DNA of 64,000 bases. Origin: Centroberyx gerrardi (taxonomy: Eukaryota > Chordata > Actinopteri > Beryciformes > Berycidae). Below, piece after piece: positions 50,778-61,737 of the stretch. The stretch lies in assembly GCF_048128805.1 (NCBI RefSeq), contig NC_136005.1, positions 20,490,760 through 20,554,759 of the forward strand, read 5' to 3'. The first letter of the stretch is position 1, and the number at the start of each line of letters is the position of its first letter. A program made the position numbers and the translations under genes. A model generated the notes under the pieces. It searched no databases, was not told where the DNA came from, and was given only the letters and a program-made list of their open reading frames with translations.

Positions 50778-51947
50778 CAGGGGTGTCCAAACTACGGCCC
50801 GCGGGCCAACTGCGGCCCGCCATCCATTTTTAATTGGCCCGTATCAAAGTCTAAAAATATAATGGTCTATGGCCCACACATAATATTTGCGCACATGAAA
50901 GCATTCCGTGCGAAGCTCCGTCTCTTCGAGTCACAACTGCGCAACTTCAATGTAGCGCACTTCCCCATGCTGACCGAAATCAAATGCGCATTTTCAAATG
51001 CCAAGCTCTCTGCTAAAATGGGAGAATATGTGTGTGTGATCACATCTCTCATTACAGAATTCAGTCAGCGCTTTCAGGATTTTTCTGTCATTGAGAAGGA
51101 AATCACACTGTTTGCGGCTCCGTTTTCAATGGATGCAGAAGAAGTGGAAGTGAGTCTGCAATTAGAACTGATCGAAATGCAGTGTGATGATTCTCTGAAG
51201 AATCAACATCAGCTTCTCTCCCTACCTGACTTCTACCGGAGCTTGGAAAAGGGCAAGTTTCCTCTGATGAGACGTCACGCAAAACGAATGATGAGTCTGT
51301 TCGGCTCAACATACATCTGTGAGCAGACATTCTCTCTGTTAACGCTGAACAAAAGCAGATTGAGAACCAGAATGACCAACAGCCATCTCCGTGACGTCCT
51401 TCGCGTCTCAACCACAAAACTTACTCCTGACTTGCCAGCTATCCTTAAGACCAAAGCGCAGCATCACTGCTCCCACTGAGCGCAACATTCTTCCCATTAC
51501 AGGTGAGTTAAAAATATACAGTTTTCATGTGTCAATAAGCCCAATTACTTAATAAATTCAGTTAATTAAAGTTGATGACAATTTTTTAACAAATATTAGT
51601 TGATGTGTTAACAAGCCCAATTATTTATTTGTGTAACAAGCTTGAAATATCCACATCCCCTATTTCTCTTCTTGTCTCTCCCTTCATACAGGACAATGAA
51701 GAGGGATCAGCATCCTAAGAACCAATCTGAGGCTGTCACTGAGAGAATGACCTGCCAACCTTTTTGTAAAAAATAATAATTCTTCAAACATGTTCAATTA
51801 TCAAACGTAATTTACCTGCATTTGATTGATTTTACCAATGTTAGTGCATTAGAAGTGAGGCAGTATACCTCATGTCTAGTGAGTGGCCCAGTCCTTTGTA
51901 TATTTTTCTGTATGTGGCCCTCAGGAAAAAAAGTTTGGACACCCCTG
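50778..51947 (+). mobile_element. hAT (Charlie-like) element relic
   Basis: Ends CAGGGGTGTCCAAACT (left) and the inverted equivalent AGTTTGGACACCCCTG (right) are perfect 16-base inverted repeats. CTCTATGT is duplicated exactly at 50770-50777 and 51948-51955. The internal frame is the C-terminal part of a hAT transposase. At 1170 bases the element is an internal-deletion derivative. Confidence 0.92.
50862..51479 (+). pseudogene. C-terminal hAT transposase fragment (GTF2IRD2-like)
   Basis: A 205-residue open frame from within the element. It includes FRAKLRLFESQLRN, a SLPDFYRSLEKGKFP block and the hAT C-terminal dimerisation signature GSTYICEQTFSLLTLNKSRL, followed by TNSHLRDVLRVSTT. The family resembles the Charlie-type transposases that gave rise to the C-terminus of GTF2IRD2. 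The N-terminal zinc finger and the first catalytic residues are absent, so it cannot transpose. The ATG used is simply the first in frame. Confidence 0.8.
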
Positions 51948-54234
51948 CTCTATGTTGTTGTTCGGTAACACAAGGGCAGATGGCCTTTGATCTTTTCCCT
52001 TTAACCTTATCAATGCGGGTGCATTAGACTTTAAAAAGGGAATTTAAGTCTCTTGTCTTCAATTGTTATTGAAGACAGAACTCTCTAGATACATTATTTT
52101 GTGTGATGTAATAACATTTTTCATATGAGTATTGATTAATTATTTTCTTTCATCCTGTTCATTTGTTTTGCTGTAGATGTGTAGTAATACAATACAGTAA
52201 TACCTACTGTATTGTGATATTGCAATATATTGTAAATGCTTGAATCTGTTTCCTTTTATAATATCACTTTTTAAATTTGTTTAGAAAGTGCCTCAGAAAT
52301 AAAGATAAATTCTCATTACATTATAGTTACTTTCAAACCCAGAACAGATGATACTGGCAATGTCTGGAGTCTGTAAAGTGATATCTTGTACTGAAAAAAT
52401 AACTACCAAGTATTAGCAGAACAGTGAAGACCACTACACAGAAGAAAAAGACTCATAGAGAGGCTGGATGAGAGATGGCGAGGGAGGAAAAAAGTGAGCG
52501 AGATAGAGACCTTCAACACTCCAAAAGCTTGTCACATGGGGCCCGAAGCCGCATGGCTCAGCACTCTTCTACTCTGTGTTCTGTCCGTTCCTGACGTTTA
52601 TCTGCTTTATTAGGTTATCTGGGCTCCACGGCTGTCTCTAGGCGCATGCAAGCACACACACGTACACACACACACACACACACCTCTCGATTCATTACGG
52701 CCCTAACTACTCACTTACGTTTATGCCCTCTTTAAATTAAACCGCAGATAACCGAGCAGCTAGAAAAACGCCCGCACTAACATGGAGAGGGGAAGGGAAA
52801 GCTAGTCATTGAAGAGGAAATTAAGAAACATTGTTTGCGAGTGTATTATCGTGCATGTGTGAGTTTGAGTCCGAGTGTGTGTGTGTGTGTGTGTGTGTGG
52901 TCATAAGGTTGGTTTTTAACGGGCTCATCTGTAGGACTCTGCTTCCCATCATTAGTAATTCAATTTGCTCTTTATTAGCAGCTCTTATCTGAAGCACAGA
53001 CGGCTACTAGCTGCTTTTCTCACTCCATCTTCCTCTCCCTTCCTCCACACTTACTCCCGCTACTTTTCCTCTGTCTCTCTTTTCCTCTGATTCTGAGTCC
53101 CCAGTCCTCCCCACCTTTGATAAGGAAATACTTGCGTTCTTACTATGGGTCTTTCGGGTTCGCCACGTGTACATCTGGCATGAACAGCGGGAAATGATGA
53201 GAGGAGCGAAGTGGAAAAAGAAATAAAAGCTGATCGAACCAGAAAAAAAGGTGTGGGAGAGAGGAAGCATAAAGCAGGGAAGAGAGTCAGAGAAAGAGGA
53301 GAGAAATGAGCAACGGAGAAGCAGGCCGATAGACACAGAGCCATGGGGATGAATAAAGCCTAATGTTAATAGTGATGGCTTTTCTAATGCCTTCTGACTC
53401 CATTGACTATGGGAGATTACACCAAGATGGGCATGAGGCGTGTAGGGTACACGCAGAATGACCGGAGGGTTGGGGGGACAAGGGGAGGGAGGGTGAGAGG
53501 GAGGGAGAGGGGTTGTAAAAACACTGATTGCTTTCCATCAGGTTAGGCCTATATTCTACAGTTCGTTAAAACAATCCAATTTGCAAAAGGATAATTATGC
53601 ATTAGCTCCTTTTTATCTACTGGGGGAAGAGTGGTGCCAGGGCTTGATAGCAGTGGCGCTGCCTGCCTCCACCTCTGCAAATTACCTACTATCGGCACTT
53701 GTTCACCATCACGGCTGAATTGGGCAATCAATTAACCTCCCTCCTCCTCCTCCTATAGTCCCCCCCCCTATGCCTCTCCTGTGACAGCCAGCCACACAAA
53801 GAGCCTATAAGAAATACACAGATATGAGCTGTTGCCCTCTACTGGAGATGGCTGTAACAGCTATAGTCATTAGCTAATAGTGACAGGCTATTGAAAACAC
53901 TAAAAATAAAGGACCACAGCACAACACAGTTGTACCACAACTAGCTGCCAGATTAGGTATGTGCCTTCCTCTAACCATGTAATGTCATTTTGCAAGGATG
54001 AGCACTTGGTTAGGAGCTCATTAGAGCAATTAGTCATAGCAGAGACTGATAACAGAACAACTCTGCAAAATAAATTAAACTGAGCAGGAAAATAATAACA
54101 CTAGTAATGTTGCTCTGTGTAGTCTCGACAGCCCTGTAACTTTCAGCAAAATAATGTAAAATTGGAAATAAACGTAATCCCTTTGTGGCGTGTAGGGTAT
54201 AGTAAAAGGTGTGGGTCATGTTTGTACTCCTTAC

Positions 54235-54419
54235 CTATCCTGAAAGAGGTGGGGGACAGCCGGCGCAACTTGTGCCTACCAAAAGACACAAGCTCCTTGG
54301 ATGGTGTCTTCTTCACGCCTGTGGGGCTCCTGGACAAGGTGTGTATCGGCCCGCGGAGGGAATGTTTGCTGGTCACCATTAGTGCTGGTGGACTGGTCCC
54401 CCTCTCTGACACAAATCCA
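54235..54419 (-). CDS. zc3h3: zc3h3 coding exon 3
   Basis: Residues 508-569. It begins after GACCACAG and contains GTSPPALM, HSLRG and KKTPSKELVSFGRHKLRRLSP, which resembles the KKTPNKGL segment of mammalian ZC3H3. It ends ATA G with donor GTAAGG. The lengths (185 bases) and phases fit both neighbours. Confidence 0.9.
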
Positions 54420-54578
54420 CTGTGGTCACAGGACAATGTGCAAAAGATAACAGTAAATTGCTTTGGACATCTCTGGTTAACTAAAGGTTACTATTAGGCA
54501 TAAGATGCTGAACATGATCCATTTAAATTGATGTATAAACAACACACTAATGTCACTTGGCATTAGCTCACTGTAGAC

Positions 54579-54760
54579 CAGTGGTTCTCAATCCTGGTCC
54601 TTGGGACCCAGAGTACTGCTGGTTTTCTATCCTACCAGGTAGTTAATTGCAGTTAATTGTATTCACCTGGCATCCCAGGTGTAATATAGTCTCTGATTAG
54701 ATGGCTAGGATGAAAACCAGCAGGACTCACGGTCCTGAGGACCGGTATTGAAAACCACTG
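54579..54760. mobile_element. hAT-like MITE, 182 bp
   Basis: Starts CAGTGGTTCTCAA and ends with its inverted form TTGAAAACCACTG. The neighbouring words CTGTAGAC (54571-54578 and 54758-54765) agree as an 8-base duplication, though the exact right boundary overlaps the terminal repeat. It lies in zc3h3 intron 2 and is related to the 66-base element at 45436. Confidence 0.65.
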
Positions 54761-54934
54761 TAGACTCACTTCAAAGAATAAGGCAACATAAGTCATGCTT
54801 TGCTGCCACCTATTGACAAAACACAGTGATGCTCAAACCTGGGAGATGGCATAAGAGATCCCAGAGAAGAAAAAAAAATCAGATACAGAAAAAAACAACA
54901 AATCATATCTTGTGCTTGTGTCCCCCTTTCTGAC

Positions 54935-56411
54935 CTGCTAGCAGACTTCCTGATGATTTTCATCCTGCTGCGGAGCTTGAACCCACCAGGGGAGGAGGAG
55001 GGCTGGACAGAGGCACGGTGGGATAGCGATGGGGAAACAGCAAGCCCTCCTTTCACTCCTTTGTAGCTTTTTTCTGAGGTCCAGTGGAAGGCGGACCCAC
55101 GACGGGCCACTGTGGCCCCTCCTGCCACTGCCCCAGAGGCACTCTGCCCCCCAGCCTTCCAGCGGTAACGGCTGCTAAGAGAGCTGCTGGTGGAGGAGGC
55201 TGCTGTTGCCTTTCTCATTTTGGTGGCGTGAGCTGAAGCTGGTCGGAACTTCTTGGTGGCATCTCCCTTCTCCAAAGCTCTCTGAGCAAGAGCCAGGGCT
55301 TTGGGTGACAGCGGTTTTCGAGACAGCCTAGCTTGGCCTCCAGCAGAGGAGGAAACCCACGTGTACTTGGAGGTCTTGGGGGCTCCAGTGACTAGACTAA
55401 GCCTTCGAGGTAACTTCTTGCCAGGGGTTCGCTTACTGATAGTGGAGGAGGGGGGGCTTCCACTGGCAACTCCTGCATTTGAGAGTGATGTTGGGGCAGC
55501 ACTCATACCTTTGCCTGGGGCCTGAGTAATGGATTTAGCCTGCCTGGGCCCCGTTCCTCCCATATCCTGGCTCTTCACCCAAGTGAACTTGGATTGTTTC
55601 AGAGGAGATGCACTCACTCGGGCTGGGCTGGTCTGAGACCTGGGGTTAAGGGAGATTTGTTGTGATACCTTAGTGACATTACCAGCTGTGGAATTTGCGG
55701 GGTTTGCCATGATAACTGACTGTTTAGTCTCAGTGCTGTTTTTTCCTGACAGATGAGAACTGATCTGTAATTTGGAGCTGCTCTGCACTTTGGTAGAGGT
55801 GTTGGTCTTGACTGAGGAGGGCACCTCTGAAGAACCACTGTCAGTCTTTCCTGGCAGGATCATGTGCCTCCCTTCAGCTCTCTGCTGAAAATCTCGAGTC
55901 TGTCTGTGGGGATCTTCATGTTGTATACCAGCGCTTGTCAAGGCTGAACCTCTTTTTCCAACTTCATGCCGAGACTCAGGTGCCCCTTTATCTGTTTTTC
56001 TAGTATCTGTGGATGCATTACTCGTATGCCCCTCTTTCTCTCCTGGATCGACCGCTGATAATAAAGTGGCAGTTTTGGTTCTATCAGTTTTATCAGTTCT
56101 GCTGTGGCTGGGCAGTGACGTGCTGTGAGATATGCCTGTTGCCGATAGGGAACTAGATAACGGGACAGAGGAGGAGGTAGAAGCTGAGGGCTGTCCGATA
56201 GAGGACTGGGGGATCTTGTTATTCAGAGAGTAGGTCTTCCTCCAATTTCCATGGGGCTGAGGGGCATATGATCTTCCTCTGGAGCTCTGTGGATGAACAA
56301 CTGATGCGGTTTGACCCCTGCCTCTGGCCGAAATCGGTCTTGCTGGATGCCACTGCTCAGCTCTAGCAAAGGGGGTGTTGCCATGGACACTCTTGTGGTT
56401 ATTGATGAGAT
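54935..56411 (-). CDS. zc3h3: zc3h3 coding exon 2 (long Ser-rich N-terminal exon)
   Basis: This 1477-base exon gives residues 17-507. It opens after TTTTAATTCCCAG with LINNHKSVHGN, then holds WHPARP and the conserved WRKTYSLNN block near residue 75. The rest is low-complexity and rich in Ser, Thr and Lys. Four short aromatic-x-Trp motifs recur: KFTWV (Trp about 293), KYTWV (367), RYRWK (433) and AFHWT (459). It ends with a basic LRSRMKIIRKSAS segment and donor AG/GTCAGA. No folded domain is visible, so the region is probably disordered. A reading-frame call that begins only at 55941 would miss the first third, because the internal codon there is TTG and not a start. Confidence 0.92.
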
Positions 56412-58148
56412 CTGGGAATTAAAAAAAGGGGGCAATTCAGTTGTTCAGTAGCTTGCAAACAGATCCTGATAATGAGGAGAAGTAGAACGAAGAGACCATG
56501 GGGGTATTCCACAAAGGAGGCTAAGAAAGGGGGCGCCCCAGTGGCTCACCGAGTACAGCGCGTACCATAAAGCTCAGTCCTTACCGCAGCCCCCCGGGTT
56601 CGAATCCAGCCCACGGTCATTTGCTGCATGTCCTCCCCTCTCTCTCTCCCATACCTTCCTGTCTCTCTCTCACACACTATCTGTCAATGAAAATAAATCT
56701 TAAAAAAAAAAGGAGGCTAAGAAAAGCGGGGCTTGCTATGAAAATCCTACCTTGAGCTAACTTAGAAAATCAATCCTGAATTAATCGGTTGCACAAAGCC
56801 ACCTTCCAGCTAATGTAATCAAGCTACATCAAGTCTGGTTTGAACAATCAACATAACTGCACGTTCACGACTTTAAAAGAAGAAGATTTAAAAAAGTAGA
56901 TTTAGTAGGATATTGCTGATCAGCGGTGTGCACAGGAGACTCTGACAGGAGTAGGGATTAAATCCTTAGACTGATTTTTAAGTTGTTGTTTACATTCTAG
57001 CAAGTCAGTACCATTGCTAGAATGCTTTGTGAATCCAAAATAAACATAATTCTGTACAGTCATACTTTGTTGTCATTGAATTTTTATTTATTACATCATA
57101 TCGTGGCTGTATCAAATCGTGAACCCCATATCGCATATCAAAATGTATCGTGAGATAAGCATATCGTTCCATCCCTAGATATTAATATGTAATCAAATGT
57201 AATATAAAAATTACAGGTACCTCTATAAAATGAAATGCAATATGAAACATTGAAGTATCAAGCATCATGGACCCTATAATTTCACAAAATATCCTTTTAA
57301 AAACGACTGAAAATAGCTACTCTATTTTGTAGCCTAAATTAGACTACTGGTGACCAAGAACCTATAATTGTCCATCATTATTTGTTTCAATTTCACTAGG
57401 TCTACTAAGCCAAAGCCATGGTCCCAAATTATTATTACTGGTCTTATTTCAATTGCAATTAATGCTAATTCTATTGAGATTGTTTTAGTAAGTAGGCAAA
57501 TAGAGCACATTTAAAAATGACAACCATAGTGCTGTAAAAAAAATAAATAAATAAAAAAGTCCTCTATATTTTAAGTGGACTAGTCTAACCTTGGTACAAG
57601 TGTAGCCTATGTCAAATTGTGATAGTTTAATAAAAAAATCTAACTTTTATTTTGGATCAGTGGGGTGGAGGATGTGACACCGGTTGAACCAGAGTTTAAG
57701 CTACTAGCCTGCCCGGGACCAGGCTAGTCTGGAAGGATGAGTTTCCATGGTAATTTAGCTCTGGATTAACGTTATTTAAACGGCACAACTGCTTTGTGGA
57801 ATTTAATTTATTGAAAATAAACCTGACTTGCCTGGTTTAACCGATAATCTCGCTTTGTGGCTGAACGAACAGCTAAACTATTTAGTTAGCTAGTCATGTT
57901 ATTATGAAGCATAGACAAGGGGTGATAAAGCAGAGCGTATGAACCCCAGTAACGTTAGTTTACCCTTTAACCGTTACCTAGAGTTAACGTTAGTTACTGC
58001 TAACCGTTAGCTAGCTCCCGTATGATTATCAACGACGGGTTGGTTACATCCACATGACAGCTGGAATTTCCAAGTGCTCGCTGTTAAACCAACTGATCTC
58101 TACCTGCTGCCTGTATAACAGCATCGATGATTTACACCAGCGACTTAC
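56412..58148 (-). other. zc3h3 intron 1
   Basis: Contains the SINE at 56529. A possible hAT fragment (about 57085-57179, ending CGTTCCATCCCTA) has no identified partner end. Near exon 1 there are clustered TAACGTTAG/GCTAGCT words (57940-58020). No gene is seen. Confidence 0.6.
56529..56708 (+). mobile_element. tRNA-derived SINE (copy 2) with intact target duplication
   Basis: Begins GGGGGCGCCCCAGTGGCTCA, carries the B-box GGGTTCGAATCC, then GCATGTCCTCCCCTCTCTCT and an AATAAATCTTAAAAAAAAA tail. It is bounded by a perfect 16-base target duplication AAAGGAGGCTAAGAAA (56513-56528 and 56709-56724). It is in sense opposite to zc3h3, about 120 bases upstream of its exon 2. Confidence 0.92.
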
Positions 58149-58194
58149 TTTGGAGGAGTTCGATTTGCCTTTTCAATGCTTCTCTCTCCTCCAT
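58149..58194 (-). CDS. zc3h3: zc3h3 coding exon 1 (start)
   Basis: Starts at ATG 58194 and encodes MEEREALKRQIELLQ plus one base, followed by a consensus donor (GTAAGT). This acidic, probably helical start and its phase-1 junction to exon 2 match the ZC3H3 family N-terminus. The 5' UTR extends rightward from 58195. Confidence 0.88.
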
Positions 58195-58724
58195 GTTTAC
58201 TTCTGTAGATTTGTCGTCATCAAGCAGCGACGAAGACAGGCGTTCTTGGATGATGCATTTTACACTGCCCAATCACAGAACGACTTCTGCCGCTGTTGAG
58301 CCCTCAACGCCGTCTCACAGGCAACTCTCGTCTTGTTAATTAGCTGTAACCAGACAAACATTTTTTCACCCCTCTCCCAGACAGATTGCTCAGTGCAGCT
58401 GTGTTGATCTCCAAACATACATGTGCAAATAGCTTAAACTTGGCTTTTGGTATAAAAACAGTGCATGTGGTATGCATGCAACTTTATCAAGTCCATGGCA
58501 AAGACTTTGCAATTATACAAAGATTATGTATTTATTCAGCAGCTGAGTATTAGTTGTATGCGTTGCTCACAGGGGTGGACTGGCCATCCGAAGTAGCGGA
58601 AGTTTTTCCGGTGGGCCGGTCGAGCTGTGGGCTGGCAGTGAGTCCAACAACATATGAAAAAATAATAAAAAGCCTCATGCTGTTCGGTATAGCTCTGCTG
58701 TAGACTGGCTGTCCGGCTCCATAC

Positions 58725-58725
<1 letters not shown>

Positions 58726-58760
<35 letters not shown>

Positions 58761-58778
58761 GTGTGTGTGTGTGTGTGT
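58726..58778 (+). repeat. (GT)n microsatellite
   Basis: GT array with one GC interruption between the two divergent genes. Confidence 0.9.
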
Positions 58779-59889
58779 ATGTGTGTGTATAGGGGGTCAT
58801 AAGTTCATCACGTCAGGTCCAGGGGCCAACTTTACTTAGGTAGCCTGACTGTGTTAATGCATAAATTTGCAGCCAGTCGACCTAACAAATGAACATTATG
58901 CTGCCTTCAGACGCTGTTGGGAATATCAGAAGTACAAGTTAAGCGTGCATGAACGATATAAACAAGGGGGTAAATAGGACAGGGAATAGCCGAGATGTGA
59001 CATTTAGGGGCACAGGACATTGAAACGGATGTTAAAAGTGCTGTATTTACATATAGTTTGAAATATATCAGCCCATATATAAAACTCATATTCATTTGAA
59101 AGATTCTAAAAAAAAAAAAAAGGATATAAATATATACACAATGTTCTACATGTGTCCATGTTATGAGGAGCAGGTGGGTGTGGGTGGCGGGACTGTTTGG
59201 GTCTTCCATAGACTGTAAAGGTCTTTCCAGGGCCGTTTTGTCTGTCCCAGTTAGTCCACCACTAGTTGCTCACTTTATGGTGCCATATTGTACCTATGAG
59301 ACAGAGTTGAGGGCTCAAACATCTTTTAAACAGTCGCGGGCACGAGCTGTGTTTTGTAGGGTTTGTTTGAAAACAGCCTACCACAAAAAGTTTCTTGTGT
59401 TTATACTGCAAGATAGTAGTAACCTACTAGCGAAGAATTGCCGTGTCATCACTGCTAAATTGTATGTATAGAGACGGCAGTGTCATTTTAGTCAACAGAA
59501 GTTACGTGAATTGTAAACTGCCGATGACGCTGATGGCCCTTCTGTGAAATGAAAGGGGAAGTGAAACTTGACAGAGCAGCTGGCCATTTGGGGAAAAACG
59601 AACAAGAACGAACACAGAACTAGCATAGAACTAGCATTAAGGTTACCCAGCCAGAGCAGGTAACGTTTGCCCATGTTTGTTTGAGAGAGTAATAAATCAA
59701 TAATATGAACTGTCTGCCAGACTAAAGTTGTTGTCTTAGTTGTTTTACTTTCATGGCCGCTAGCTTTCACTAATGTTGCTATCTTTGATGTTAGCTTGAG
59801 TGTGCTTTTAGGGGGCGTCATCTTATTTATATTCATATTCTGATCGTTTGAACATGTTGATATTGTGATTATTGTTGTAGTATACTGAC

Positions 59890-59891
<2 letters not shown>

Positions 59892-59951
<60 letters not shown>
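59892..59951 (+). repeat. (CT)n microsatellite
   Basis: About 60 bases of pure CT, ending 55 bases before the acceptor preceding the CYLD-like start codon; it may serve as part of a very long pyrimidine tract. Confidence 0.95.
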
Positions 59952-59961
<10 letters not shown>

Positions 59962-60021
59962 TTGCGCGTGCACGCTTGCATTTCTGTCTAACATCCTGCT
60001 ACATCTCTTTGCTTCAGCAAC

Positions 60022-60465
60022 ATGGACTCACGAGACAAGAAGTACTTTATCATAACAGAAAAGCCTCAGTACCCGGGATACATCCATCCAGGCCGCTTAT
60101 GTTACATCTCAGAGTACAGATACAAATCAATCATGAAAAGAAAAGACTCTCCAGACTCTCCCACAACGTTACCTGTCATCTATATAGGCTCAACTGTAGA
60201 TCATGAACACAATGTGAGTGACATGGAGCCACTAAGTGTACAGGAGGCCGAACTGCTGCAGGCCCTGGGGAACGACGATGAGAGGCTGAAGTGGTACAAA
60301 GAGGAGCAGGCTCTCAAAACAGCTCTGGGCCTCACTGAGGGTACTTCAGTTACTGTGGATGAAGGAGGAGAAAAGCTAAGGGGGATCATCCGCTACATCG
60401 GAAAGCTGACTGAGCCAATATATCCTGATCCCCTATCAGGAGTCGTCTTCGGGATTGAACTGCAG
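60022..60465 (+). CDS. cyldl: CYLD-like coding exon A (start, CAP-Gly 1 first half)
   Basis: 148 codons from ATG 60022 (MDSRDKKYFIITEKP). The last third (TSVTVDEGGEKLRGIIRYIG ... GVVFGIELQ) is the first half of a CAP-Gly domain. The donor CAG/GTATGA is in phase 0. The ATG stands four bases after the acceptor and is the first in frame. Confidence 0.88.
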
Positions 60466-60593
60466 GTATGACTTTAAATCACTGTGATTTTTGTGTGAAG
60501 ATAAGCGTGTTGTTTGTAATTTACAGCATGTTCACACAAACTGAGGATGTGAGAGAGATTAACTCAGGGGTGATTGTGCTTCTTTCCTTCCAG

Positions 60594-60872
60594 GGAGCGG
60601 ACAAAGGAAAAGGGTCAACCGACGGAACCTACAGGGCCAGAACCCTCTTCAACTGTCAGAAAGATTGTGGCGTTTTTGCCCCATTCTCCAGAGTCAGACC
60701 CGTAGTGCCAAGCTCTTTGTCGCCCGCAGTCCCCCAGCCTGCCCCACAGGCACAAACAGACCCCCTGACCATAGGGGATAGGGTCACTTTCTTTATGGAT
60801 GATCACTGTGGCCATGGAATGGTGATGGCCCTGCAAGAGAGGGATGGACAACAGTTTGTTCACATCTCCACA
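60594..60872 (+). CDS. cyldl: CYLD-like coding exon B (CAP-Gly 1 end, linker, CAP-Gly 2 start)
   Basis: 93 codons. GADKGKGSTDGTYRARTLF and FNCQKDCGVFAPFSRVRPV complete CAP-Gly 1, with the Gly-Lys-Gly and Asp-Gly features of that fold. A Pro/Ala-rich linker follows, then IGDRVTFFMDDHCGHGMVMAL, the start of a second, weaker CAP-Gly-like domain. Donor ACA/GTGAGT. Confidence 0.88.
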
Positions 60873-61386
60873 GTGAGTGATGATTTGCCAGTGGTATTTT
60901 TCAGTTGTTTAGTTTAATTGGTACTAAAGAGTCAGAAATCAGCATGTTGTTATACTGCCACTGTGTCAAAACTCAATCATCTATAATATAATAATATAAT
61001 CATCTACAGCACAAGCTCTAATCAGCCATATTGCTTCACAGTTACTCACTTCTTCAGTCTGTTCTTGTGCTGAAACATACATGTACACTAGCTCAGACCA
61101 CACCATCCTTTTTAGTCAGTAGCTCTAGTCATGCTTTTCTAGCTATATAAAACAATGCTTACAATTCTCTGTTTGCAGCTTTTTACTCTCATGTCTTCAC
61201 AAGTACTCCAATTAAATTCCAGCCATCCGACACCATGCTGCTGCAGAGTTCCCTCACTCCTGTTCATCCTTTAGTTCTTTGATACAGCTAGTCCTTCACA
61301 GGGTCCAAATAATGCACTTCCTTCAGAACAAAGTTAGCATTTTGCAATACATTTATGTATTCATTGTCCTTTCTTGTTGTTTACAG

Positions 61387-61468
61387 GACACAGATGAGAA
61401 CGGGAAGACAGGGGGCGAAGTTGAAGTTCCACTGGCCTGTGTCGCTATGGGGGAGGTGCTAACTGCAG
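61387..61468 (+). CDS. cyldl: CYLD-like coding exon C
   Basis: 27 codons plus one base: DTDENGKTGGEVEVPLACVA and MGEVLTA. It finishes the degenerate second CAP-Gly-like domain. Acceptor GTTTACAG, donor GCAG/GTTTGA. Confidence 0.8.
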
Positions 61469-61558
61469 GTTTGAGCCCTTGACATAATGAAGTGTGAGGC
61501 TATTACCTACATTTATAATAAAGTTGACTCAAAAATTTCCTCTTGAAATTGACTCTAG

Positions 61559-61737
61559 GGTCAGAGTGCATGGACATTGATACATCCTTGACTGAACCAG
61601 ATATCGATGCTCACCACATGGGTCTGAGTGTGAACTCTTTGGTAGAAGTGAACTTGAGTGGTGGCAATTCCTATGGTACTATCCGCTGGATTGGCACTCT
61701 ACCTGGTCGAGAGGAAACCATGGCTGGACTAGAGCTG
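61559..61737 (+). CDS. cyldl: CYLD-like coding exon D (CAP-Gly 3 first half)
   Basis: 59 codons after the split Gly. A short acidic spacer (SECMDIDTSLTEPDID) leads to VNSLVEVNLSGGNSYGTIRW and IGTLPGREETMAGLEL, the first half of the third CAP-Gly domain; this domain binds NEMO in CYLD. Acceptor GACTCTAG, donor CTG/GTAATC. Confidence 0.88.

Larger units (their letters stand above)
30220..54234 (-). other. zc3h3 intron 3 (24 kb)
   Basis: The largest intron. It contains many microsatellites, the two hAT relics, a mini-MITE, a SINE fragment and dispersed repeats listed separately, with long stretches of unremarkable single-copy DNA between them (for example 32600-33550, 35280-37100, 41000-43350, 52000-53800). 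No convincing open reading frame beyond the transposon ORFs was found on either strand. Confidence 0.6.
58195..60021. promoter_or_regulatory. Head-to-head intergenic region of zc3h3 and the CYLD-like gene
   Basis: About 1.8 kb separates the two start codons, which face away from each other, so the promoters and first non-coding exons of both genes must lie here or overlap. The CYLD-like start codon is four bases after an acceptor (TTTGCTTCAG), so it has at least one upstream non-coding exon; a candidate donor CAG/GTAACG is at 59660. A GT microsatellite (58726-58778) and a CT microsatellite (59892-59951) also lie here. Confidence 0.5.

Noticed and set aside
56900..57180. Complete hAT element ending CGTTCCATCCCTA
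   Set aside because: A TAGGGAT word exists at about 56953, but the flanking 8 bases do not match, so only an isolated fragment can be claimed.
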